DNA of 10,765 nucleotides from an uncultured Eubacteriales bacterium (GTDB lineage: Bacteria; Bacillota; Clostridia; Oscillospirales; CAG-272): assembly GCA_900552255.1 (NCBI GenBank), contig URZF01000033.1:1-10765 (forward strand), in the 5' to 3' direction. The position numbers and the translations under genes are program-made. The notes beneath the pieces are model-generated. The model made no database searches and was not told the DNA's origin. It saw nothing but the letters and a program-made list of their open reading frames with translations. The first letter of the stretch is position 1. Every line of letters begins with the position of its first letter. Below are positions 4,500 through 10,765 of the stretch, one piece after another.

Positions 4500-6695
4500 T
4501 CAGTTCACGCCCATCGTGTCGATTTCTTCACCGTTGAGAAGCTTATGCGTATCGGAGAAAAGCTTGTCGATTGTCGCAGTACGGATATAGACTCCCTCTG
4601 TAGCACGTTCGGTCTCTGTGCTGAGCAGCTCTTTTTCCCCGCCTGATGAGAGTCTGTAGGTGTTGGTCGTGATGGTCGGTACGACGTACATATAGGTCGG
4701 ATTCAGCTGTCTTACCGTATTTCCGTTGATATCGGTATATTCGTCGTACAAATCGTAAATCTCGTATTCGTAGATTGTCTCGTCATATTCGCCGGAGGCG
4801 TTGTCCGGAAGAAACACCGTCACCTTGACGAGCCCGTTTCCGTCGTCGTCAAAGCCGTTCGGCTTTTCGACAGCGTCATTGGAGTCGACGGATTTTAAGA
4901 AGAAACGCTTGGCATCCTCGTCATAAAATGCTCTGTCGTATGTGACCTGCCGCGTTGTCCCATCCGGAAGTGTCGTTGTGACAACAACGTTGTGGCAGAG
5001 GATATTGCCTCCCTGATCGCGCAGCTGGGTTTCCTTGGTGCCGTTTGCACTGTATTTATAATATGAAATGCCGTGATCCTTCGGAGCGGTTTTGACGCGG
5101 ACGATCTTTGCCGGTGTGGAATCGACGCTGGTCATGTCCGTATCGATTTCCGCATAGAGCGCGAGCTTTCTTGTGATGAGAACGTAATAAAGATCGCGGA
5201 AGATCTCAAATTCTCCTTCATATTGGACGCCGCTGCCTACTTTGGTATAGGAGGTATCGTATACGAGCGGAATTTTTGTTCCCTCAGCTGTCACTCTATA
5301 AACAATGGCTCCGTTATCGCCGGAGGTGGTGACCTCCACATGACGATTGCGCTCTTTTCCGGTGATGGTAAAGCGCAGATCGATGCCGTCGCGTTCCGAG
5401 ATCAGCTCAAAATATTCCGTGCTGGTGAAATATTCAAAGTACATATAAGGATTGGTGAAGTTTGCAACGCTCCACTCAACGAAAGCAAAGTTTTCCGCCT
5501 GCACTTTTCCAATCACCTCATAGGAGGGCGAATAAACGTAATAATATTCAACGCCGTCTAAATCGGTAAATTTTTTGCTGAAATACAGAATAGAGGCTTT
5601 TTCCGAATAATTTTCAGATTCGGGGTCGGCACAGTTGAAGAGCAGAAGGGCATAGTTATGATCCGTTGCGGTTTCGATGCGTTCCTTATCGATGTCGAGC
5701 CCGAATTTTTCATATACCTCGGGATCGTAGATGGATTCTCCGTATGCGACAATGCTGTCCGCCGTCACGGAGAGAAGCTGCATTAAAACATCGGAGCCGT
5801 AAACGTCTTCATTAATGAGATAGGATTTCGGGTACAGCATTTGGTAGGTCTGACTGGCAGCGGAAATCCCCTGCTCTTCGACAAGTCCGACCTGGATGAT
5901 GACCTCGCGTTCTCCTGAGCTGCCGATTCGGGCAAGCGAGAAGTTGGACGTATTGTAAATGTCATTTCCGTAAGCGGGTGCCAGCGTCGTCGAAACAAGA
6001 AATGAGCTTTCAGCCAGCACGGTGCTGGAAAGTCCCGACTGAAGGGCATATACGATGTCATATTCGGAAACGGTGCCGTCCTCGTTTGTAACGGTGTTTT
6101 TCCGTCCTTCCAAAATCACGTAATAGCCTTTTGAGGTGGTCAGCGCGTTTCCGACATAGATCCGATAGGAGGAGCCGTCGACAAGCGTTACCTCGAACCA
6201 TGAGGGATCGGAGGCCTCGTCGAGGCCGTAATGGCTGAGATCCTCCTCCGTCGCCCTTTCGTTGACTCTGTCCTGCCCTGCCGGAGAATTGGTCACAAGC
6301 ACTCTTACATCTCCAAGTAAGGAGGAAACCTGCTCGTTTGAAAGAGCAATGTGCTCGTTTCCCTCGATCATGAACAGAATGGCGCCGTTGGATTCGTATG
6401 CGAGAAGCTTGTAATGCTCGTTTTCGTTTTTGATTTCGATGGATTGGATCTCCGAACGCTCGTATTGGCGAAGGATATAGATGGATTTGTTCTGATAGAC
6501 CTCGCCGTCGAAAAGCGTGGGAACATAATTTTCCTCTGCGCGCAGCAGCGGGGCGATCGCCGCGAAATAGACGAGCACGCCTACGAGCGCACAGCAGCCG
6601 AGAATAATCGAGATTTTGGCGGTTTTTTGGAGCGAAGTTTTTTCAACGTCGCTCTTTGTGAAAAGCGCCTTGATTTTTTGCCAGAATTTTTTCAT
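4500..6695 (-). CDS. DUF4340 family membrane-anchored protein
   Basis: This 731-residue protein has a short basic cytoplasmic N-terminus, one membrane segment at about 27-51 (ISIILGCCALVGVLVYFAAIAPLL) and a long part expected outside the membrane. The DUF4340-like region covers about 80-250: a beta-rich start (IQSIEIKN), then LSHYGLDEASDP near 153-164, FEVTLVDGSSYRIYVGN and GYYVILEG. The remaining ~450 residues contain aromatic, beta-rich stretches that I do not recognise. DUF4340 proteins are commonly found with GldG-type ABC transporter parts; their function is unknown. The start is chosen at 6695 because it has an AAGGAGA site 8 nt upstream and overlaps the gldG-like stop as ATGA, implying translational coupling. 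The frame remains open to 6776, but that extension lies inside the previous gene. It seems longer than many DUF4340 proteins. Last gene of the operon. Confidence 0.85.
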   Translation of the reverse strand: MKKFWQKIKALFTKSDVEKTSLQKTAKISIILGCCALVGVLVYFAAIAPLLRAEENYVPTLFDGEVYQNKSIYILRQYERSEIQSIEIKNENEHYKLLAYESNGAILFMIEGNEHIALSNEQVSSLLGDVRVLVTNSPAGQDRVNERATEEDLSHYGLDEASDPSWFEVTLVDGSSYRIYVGNALTTSKGYYVILEGRKNTVTNEDGTVSEYDIVYALQSGLSSTVLAESSFLVSTTLAPAYGNDIYNTSNFSLARIGSSGEREVIIQVGLVEEQGISAASQTYQMLYPKSYLINEDVYGSDVLMQLLSVTADSIVAYGESIYDPEVYEKFGLDIDKERIETATDHNYALLLFNCADPESENYSEKASILYFSKKFTDLDGVEYYYVYSPSYEVIGKVQAENFAFVEWSVANFTNPYMYFEYFTSTEYFELISERDGIDLRFTITGKERNRHVEVTTSGDNGAIVYRVTAEGTKIPLVYDTSYTKVGSGVQYEGEFEIFRDLYYVLITRKLALYAEIDTDMTSVDSTPAKIVRVKTAPKDHGISYYKYSANGTKETQLRDQGGNILCHNVVVTTTLPDGTTRQVTYDRAFYDEDAKRFFLKSVDSNDAVEKPNGFDDDGNGLVKVTVFLPDNASGEYDETIYEYEIYDLYDEYTDINGNTVRQLNPTYMYVVPTITTNTYRLSSGGEKELLSTETERATEGVYIRTATIDKLFSDTHKLLNGEEIDTMGVN

Positions 6696-8299
6696 GAATG
6701 GCGTCTCCTTATATAAACATAGACTCCGAATCCTGCAACCAGTATCGGGATGACCACGACGCAGACAATCGTCCAAGCGCTTGCCGCAGAGGTCGATACC
6801 GTCAGTGCAGAGCTGTCGAATTCTTTGTAATCTATGCCTTCAAAGGTCGTAACGCTGTCCCACATAAGATTCAGCAGCGCATACATGATGCTTCTGTTGG
6901 CGCAGGAGCCTTCATATTCGCTGGAAAGAAAATCCGCCGAGCCAAGTGCGACGACATAGCTTACCTCGTTTGCGTTGAGCTCCCATACCATCCGCGACAC
7001 GCCGAGCAGCGGGACCGAGCCGGTGGAGGTTTCTCCATCCGAGGTCCCCCGTGTACGTGCGGTGTCATAGGTTTGGAGCAAGGCAAAGGAAGATGCGGAG
7101 CCGTTCATGCCCTTCGGGATCTCGCTGTCGTCGAGGATGACGATTTCCTTCGGTGTTGAAAAAATGGTTGTCGGAAGATTGGAGGTGGTTCCGAACATTT
7201 TATCCAAAATCTGCGTGGCCATGGAGGGGGAGCTTTCGCTCGGCTTGTAGGTCTGCGTGTAGTCCACGATCACCTTGGCCGCGCCGGAGGAGGAAACGGA
7301 ATGCTTGTCGTCGGTAACGGAGCCGCCGAAGCCGAGTCCCCATTCGGACAGGAGCCCTTCGAGCGCCGGCAGCTTCGGCGTGGAGGCATCCTCGACGACG
7401 ATCATGTTGCCGTAATTGGTGCCGAGGAAGGTCCTGATCTTTTTGACCTCGGAAACCTCCGTCGTCGAGAGCAGGTCGTATTTCGGACAGTTGATGATGA
7501 CGATGCTGTCGTTGCTTGCTCCCTCTACGGGGAAATCCTCATTTGAGAGATTGATCTCCTGTACCTCGAAGCCGGCGAGCTCCAATACCTCCTGCCAGTC
7601 CGCAGCTTCTTCAAGCGTCGGTTCGCCATGCCCTTGCAGATAGTAGGCGACGGGCTTTTCCGTTTGCCCTGTGAGCTGCGCGACTGCGGAGAGCAGTCGC
7701 GCCTCCGCGTTATAGCCGATATAGCTGCCGCTCGAGGAGTCCGCCGTAAAGAAGGATTCGATTGCATATTTTTTCGCGGGGACGTTTTCGAGCGCGTTGT
7801 GATTTTCATCGCAGAGCTCAAGGACGACATCGGAGAGCGCCGGCGTATCGAGCGCCGTTCTCTTGTATTTTTCGGCAAGCTCGGGATGGACCGTCGTATT
7901 GTAGGCGACAAGCTCTATGTTGTCGAATTCCGCCACCAGCTCCTTCAACGTCCGGTATACCATGGCGGTCAGCGAGTTCATCCCTTTAAAATAGTCCTCC
8001 TCTGCCATCAGGACGATATTGAGGTATACGGGCTTTCCGTCCATCGTTTTAGAGAGCAGCTCCCCCATTTTTTCGGAAAAGGTGTCGGACAGCGAGTAGA
8101 TGCCTGCTGCGGTCATGTCCGTATACCAGCCGTAAACGGAGGACAGCGAGGTCGCAATGATGTTCAAAACGATGATAAGCGCAACGAATATGACCGTGAC
8201 GATGACGGACAGGGAACCGTATTTCAGATTTCGCTTGTCGGACGGACGCTTCGTCTCGACTGCGTCCTTTCCGCTGTTTTTCTCTTTGTTGTTTGCCAT
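6692..8299 (-). CDS. GldG-like ABC transporter auxiliary protein
   Basis: This 535-residue protein has the GldG layout: a hydrophilic N-terminus, membrane segment 1 at about 29-50, a large extracytoplasmic domain, and membrane segment 2 at about 508-529 followed by IRRRHS. The family's first motif appears as TDMTAAGIYSLSD (60-72), and the second as PVAYYLQGHGEPTLEEA (216-232) before a Rossmann-like IVIINCPKYDLL (266-277). This fits the ABC-type uncharacterised auxiliary domain (PF09822), as I recall the family. In Bacteroidota GldG works with GldA and GldF in gliding; here the organism appears Gram-positive, so the role and substrate are unknown. A GAGGGGGAGA ribosome binding site precedes the ATG. 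The gene starts 15 nt after the permease gene and its stop overlaps the DUF4340 start. Confidence 0.88.
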   Translation of the reverse strand: MANNKEKNSGKDAVETKRPSDKRNLKYGSLSVIVTVIFVALIIVLNIIATSLSSVYGWYTDMTAAGIYSLSDTFSEKMGELLSKTMDGKPVYLNIVLMAEEDYFKGMNSLTAMVYRTLKELVAEFDNIELVAYNTTVHPELAEKYKRTALDTPALSDVVLELCDENHNALENVPAKKYAIESFFTADSSSGSYIGYNAEARLLSAVAQLTGQTEKPVAYYLQGHGEPTLEEAADWQEVLELAGFEVQEINLSNEDFPVEGASNDSIVIINCPKYDLLSTTEVSEVKKIRTFLGTNYGNMIVVEDASTPKLPALEGLLSEWGLGFGGSVTDDKHSVSSSGAAKVIVDYTQTYKPSESSPSMATQILDKMFGTTSNLPTTIFSTPKEIVILDDSEIPKGMNGSASSFALLQTYDTARTRGTSDGETSTGSVPLLGVSRMVWELNANEVSYVVALGSADFLSSEYEGSCANRSIMYALLNLMWDSVTTFEGIDYKEFDSSALTVSTSAASAWTIVCVVVIPILVAGFGVYVYIRRRHS

Positions 8300-8314
8300 G
8301 TTTTTCTCCCCCTC

Positions 8315-9031
8315 TTACGATCTCGACCAGCGGCGCTTTTCAAAGACTCTTACCGTGAGGAAAAGGAATACGGCGGAAAGCGACACGAAATAGATCAGTG
8401 AATCATAGCTGAAAATGCCGTTTGCAAAATACGCATACCGGCTTGTTATGGAAATACCGGAGAGGATATTCCGAATGAACTCGTTGTTGATATAGCTGTT
8501 GAGCGAGCTGATGAAAAGCAACAGCACGATCGCGCCGATGGTGCCGAACGCGGAGATGAACTGATTTTCCGTCAGGGAGGAGATGAAAATCCCGATGGAG
8601 ATGAACGCGCTGCCGACGAGGAATACGCCGAGGACACAGCCGACGTACATAGCGGTGTTCGGCTCCCCGTAAAGAGAGAGCGGAATATAATATACAATGG
8701 AGGAAAGGAGAAATGAACCGCCGAACATCGTGAGCGCGGCAAGGTATTTGCCGAACACGATTCCCGCGAGCGTGACGGGCGCCGTCATGATGAGCTGATC
8801 GGTCCTCATTTTTCTTTCCTCGCTGACGAGCTTCATGGTGATCAGCGGAATGATGATGACAAACAGGAACAGCAGAATGGAAAAATAGCTGGAAAAGCTG
8901 CTGTTTGAGCCTGCCTGGACGGTATACGTCATGAAAAGGAATGCGCTCACCGCGAAGAAGATCGCGCAGAACATATATCCCACCGGGGATGCGAAATAGG
9001 CGCGCATTTCGCGCTTATAAATTGCAAGCAT
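8315..9031 (-). CDS. ABC-2 type permease (GldF-like)
   Basis: The 238-residue integral membrane protein has six predicted membrane segments at about 16-38, 48-68, 95-118, 126-150, 158-176 and 210-230, the ABC-2 topology. The N-terminal KREMRAYFASPVGYMF and the loop SEERKMRTDQLIMTAPVT (70-87) resemble GldF-type permeases; that loop probably contacts the ATPase. With a single short permease, the channel would be a homodimer served by the ATPase encoded just upstream. The start has an excellent AAGGAGG ribosome binding site, about 9 nt away, and lies 14 nt past the ATPase stop. The gene continues into the gldG-like gene after 15 nt. The substrate cannot be told from sequence. Confidence 0.92.
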   Translation of the reverse strand: MLAIYKREMRAYFASPVGYMFCAIFFAVSAFLFMTYTVQAGSNSSFSSYFSILLFLFVIIIPLITMKLVSEERKMRTDQLIMTAPVTLAGIVFGKYLAALTMFGGSFLLSSIVYYIPLSLYGEPNTAMYVGCVLGVFLVGSAFISIGIFISSLTENQFISAFGTIGAIVLLLFISSLNSYINNEFIRNILSGISITSRYAYFANGIFSYDSLIYFVSLSAVFLFLTVRVFEKRRWSRS

Positions 9032-9045
9032 GTCGATTTGCCTCC

Positions 9046-10020
9046 TTACGCCTGTTTTTTGCCGGATTTGGCGGAGGCTTCTTCCGCTTCCGCTTCGTCT
9101 ACGACGGAGATGAAGATGTCTTCAAGGTTCGCGCCCGCAAATTCAAGCGACAGGATCGGCCATGAATTCTGCGCGAGCATGTAGAAAATCGGTTTGCGCA
9201 CGTCGATGGTGTTTTTGCTTTCAACGATGAAGACTGCGGACCCGTCCTCGAATTTTTGAGAAATTTCCGCGTAAACCACGCCGTTGATCTTCTTGATGGC
9301 GGAAAGCACGCTCGCCGCGGGACCGTCGATGCGGATGACGATCCGGCGGTTCCCGCGCAGAGCGCCCTCGATATTCTCCGTTTTTTCGTCTGCGACGATC
9401 TTTCCTTCGTTGATGATGAGGATCCGGTCGCAGACCGCCTTTACCTCGGATAAAATATGCGTGCTGAGAATGATGGTCCTTTCGCGCCCAAGCTCGCGGA
9501 TCAGATTCCGGATGTCGATGATCTGCTTCGGGTCGAGTCCGTTTGTCGGCTCGTCGAAGATGATGACCTCCGGATTGCCGACGATGGCGCCGGCGATTCC
9601 GACTCTTTGACGGTAGCCCTTGGAGAGATTTTTGATCATCCTGTTCATGGTGTCCTCGATCTTGACGACCCGACAGATTTCCGCGATGTGTTCCCTGCGG
9701 TTAAGCGTGCATTTTTTCAGGTCATAAATGAAATTCAGGTATTCCTTGACCGTCATTTCGAGGTAAAGAGGCGGCATTTCCGGCAGAAAGCCGATTTTTT
9801 TCTTGACGGCCATCGGATGCTCCAATATATCGAGTCCGTCGATCATGGCCCTGCCGGATGTGGAGGAAAGATATCCCGTGAGAATGTTCATCGTCGTGGA
9901 TTTTCCCGCGCCGTTCGGCCCGAGAAAGCCGACGATCTCTCCCTTTTTCACCTCAAAGCTGATGTCGTTTACGGCATACCGCTCGCCGTATTTTTTGGTC
10001 AGATGCTCAACCTTTATCAT
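9046..10020 (-). CDS. ABC transporter ATP-binding protein (GldA/NatA-like)
   Basis: The 324-residue protein is a single nucleotide-binding domain with a C-terminal extension. Walker A is GPNGAGKST (34-42). The Q-loop position reads FLPEMPPLY (78-86), with Glu instead of Gln, as is usual in GldA-like ATPases. The signature is LSKGY (132-136), Walker B VIIFDEPT (152-159), the D-loop GLDP (161-164) and the H-loop His188 in LSTHILSEV. Residues from about 230 form a regulatory tail ending in EAEAEEASAKSGKKQA. It powers the ABC-2 permease encoded next. The start at 10020 fits the family N-terminus (MIKVEHLTKKYGERYAV). An AAGGGG site lies about 11 nt upstream, rather far. The frame stays open to 10071, but the extra residues look unrelated. 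First gene of the operon. Confidence 0.95.
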   Translation of the reverse strand: MIKVEHLTKKYGERYAVNDISFEVKKGEIVGFLGPNGAGKSTTMNILTGYLSSTSGRAMIDGLDILEHPMAVKKKIGFLPEMPPLYLEMTVKEYLNFIYDLKKCTLNRREHIAEICRVVKIEDTMNRMIKNLSKGYRQRVGIAGAIVGNPEVIIFDEPTNGLDPKQIIDIRNLIRELGRERTIILSTHILSEVKAVCDRILIINEGKIVADEKTENIEGALRGNRRIVIRIDGPAASVLSAIKKINGVVYAEISQKFEDGSAVFIVESKNTIDVRKPIFYMLAQNSWPILSLEFAGANLEDIFISVVDEAEAEEASAKSGKKQA

Positions 10021-10040
10021 AGTATCCGATACCCCTTCCG

Positions 10041-10066
10041 AGCTTATCCGGACAGGCCGGACAGCT
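10041..10066 (-). other. GC-rich hairpin in the leader of the ABC operon
   Basis: Read on the minus strand, AGCT, G, TCCGG, a CCTGT loop, CCGGA, TA and AGCT form a 9-bp interrupted stem between the candidate -10 box and the ATPase ribosome binding site. No U-tract follows, so it is probably not a terminator. It might stabilise the leader or be chance. Confidence 0.4.
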
Positions 10067-10071
10067 ACCAA

Positions 10072-10085
10072 TAGTATATATTATA
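10072..10085 (-). promoter_or_regulatory. Candidate -10 region of the ABC operon
   Basis: On the minus strand a perfect TATAAT lies at 10085-10080, overlapping region TATACT at 10078-10073, in the 114-bp gap between the lipid kinase and the ATPase. I see no good -35 box at 16-18 bp, so only the -10 half is supported. No intrinsic terminator is seen after the lipid kinase, so read-through from that gene is also possible. Confidence 0.35.
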
Positions 10086-10134
10086 GATGTAAATAAACCT
10101 TGAACCCGATGAAAATGCCCGTTCATATTTGCAT

Positions 10135-10765
10135 TCATTCGATCACGCGGACACGGCGCGGCAGGCATTTTACTGTCACTTCGGGATAATCGCCGCCGAA
10201 TTCGCCGTCGAGCGTCCACGGCGCGCTGCCCTCAAAGCGGAAGGTGATTTCCTCCGCGGAGAATTTATAGACGAAATCGTTTTTCGTCTTTGGTGTGAGC
10301 AGTCCCGACAGCGCCTGCTGGAGCTGTCCCGGCGTGTCGGGATAGCGGATCATCATGACCTCGAGCCTGCCGTCGCGCAGCTCCTCCGCGGAATTGCCCT
10401 CAAAAAAGCGGATCCCTCCGACGGTTTTGGAGTTTGCGACCATGCCGTAAATGAAATCGTCGGTAATCTGCTGTCCCTCATAGAGAAAGGAAACACGGAT
10501 CGGCGTCAGGGAGAAGAGCCGTTTTGCGGCTTCCGCAATGTAAGCGGTGCGGCCAAACGACGCCTTTGTGATCTGCGGCGTGAGATAAGCGACGTCCGTG
10601 AACGCGCCGAAGGCCGCCACATAGGAAAAGGGAAGCTCCCCGAGAAGTCCCACGTCATATTCGACCGGCGTGCCGGAAACGATTTTCTCGATTGCACCCT
10701 TGATTCCCTTCGGGATTTTATGGCTGGTCGCGAAATCGTTGACCGTCCCCGTCGGGATATATCCG
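10135..10765 (-). CDS. Diacylglycerol kinase family lipid kinase (3' part)
   Basis: The gene enters from the right edge; about 210 codons up to the stop are present and the N-terminus is missing. The visible part begins GYIPTGTVNDFATSHKIP, the conserved GT.NDFA motif of YegS/DgkB-type lipid kinases, which helps bind nucleotide. The second domain of the fold follows, with GLLGELPFSYVAAFGAFTDVAYLTP, and near the end SAPWTLDGEFGGDYPEVTVKCLP, where the DGE element carries conserved acidic residues. Family members phosphorylate diacylglycerol or related lipids with ATP at the inner membrane face, recycling lipid for phosphatidic acid. The exact substrate is not deducible. The GTG at 10653 is internal, because the motif upstream of it is in frame. 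The link to the ABC operon is only proximity. Confidence 0.9.
   Translation of the reverse strand, partial: GYIPTGTVNDFATSHKIPKGIKGAIEKIVSGTPVEYDVGLLGELPFSYVAAFGAFTDVAYLTPQITKASFGRTAYIAEAAKRLFSLTPIRVSFLYEGQQITDDFIYGMVANSKTVGGIRFFEGNSAEELRDGRLEVMMIRYPDTPGQLQQALSGLLTPKTKNDFVYKFSAEEITFRFEGSAPWTLDGEFGGDYPEVTVKCLPRRVRVIE

Noticed and set aside
5073..5561. 162-codon plus-strand frame opposite the DUF4340 gene
   Set aside because: Antisense shadow of a gene with proper start, coupling and family motifs; no ribosome binding site and no recognisable product.
7628..8401. 257-codon plus-strand frame opposite the GldG-like gene and permease end
   Set aside because: Spans two genes on the other strand and shows only the composition expected of an antisense frame.
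9457..10074. 205-codon plus-strand frame opposite the ABC ATPase
   Set aside because: Antisense shadow; the minus strand shows all ABC motifs in order.
10135..10653. Separate 172-residue gene starting at GTG 10653
   Set aside because: The frame continues upstream to the window edge and carries the GTVNDFA kinase motif there, so the GTG is internal to a longer lipid kinase.

Overview
The window looks like chromosomal DNA of a Gram-positive anaerobe of the class Clostridia (Bacillota). The reasons are strong purine-rich ribosome binding sites before almost every gene, the Firmicutes-type infC-rpmI-rplT operon, clostridial-looking protein sequences, and an ABC-2/GldG/DUF4340 cassette next to a YegS-type lipid kinase. 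This placement is an inference from protein style and gene order. No rRNA gene or other marker fixes the taxon.

Layout, plus strand. A sigma-A type promoter at about 56-84 drives infC (IF3), rpmI (L35) and rplT (L20), closed by a strong intrinsic terminator at 1350-1385. The sequence argues that infC starts at a rare AUC codon, as IF3 genes often start at AUU or AUC, with a small overlapping upstream reading frame. From about 1390 to 2180 there is no credible gene. This stretch holds two direct copies of a structured repeat of about 380 bp. A second promoter (2207-2235), whose -35 box lies inside a perfect 14-bp inverted repeat, drives pgk and tpiA, two consecutive glycolytic enzymes. Two hairpin terminators (4374-4459) separate tpiA from the convergent minus-strand operon.

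Layout, minus strand (read from right to left). The 3' part of a diacylglycerol-kinase-family lipid kinase enters from the right edge and ends at 10135. After a 114-bp gap with a candidate promoter and hairpin comes a tightly packed four-gene operon: ABC ATPase, ABC-2 permease, GldG-like auxiliary protein and a long DUF4340 membrane-anchored protein. Gene gaps are 14-15 nt or an ATGA overlap, which suggests translational coupling and one complex.

The first block supplies translation machinery and the second lower glycolysis. The third is an envelope-associated ABC system of unknown substrate, related to the GldA/F/G proteins of Bacteroidota gliding motility. The least explained elements are the repeat pair at 1392-2178, the pgk operator-like palindrome, the infC start region and the GldG/DUF4340 operon.
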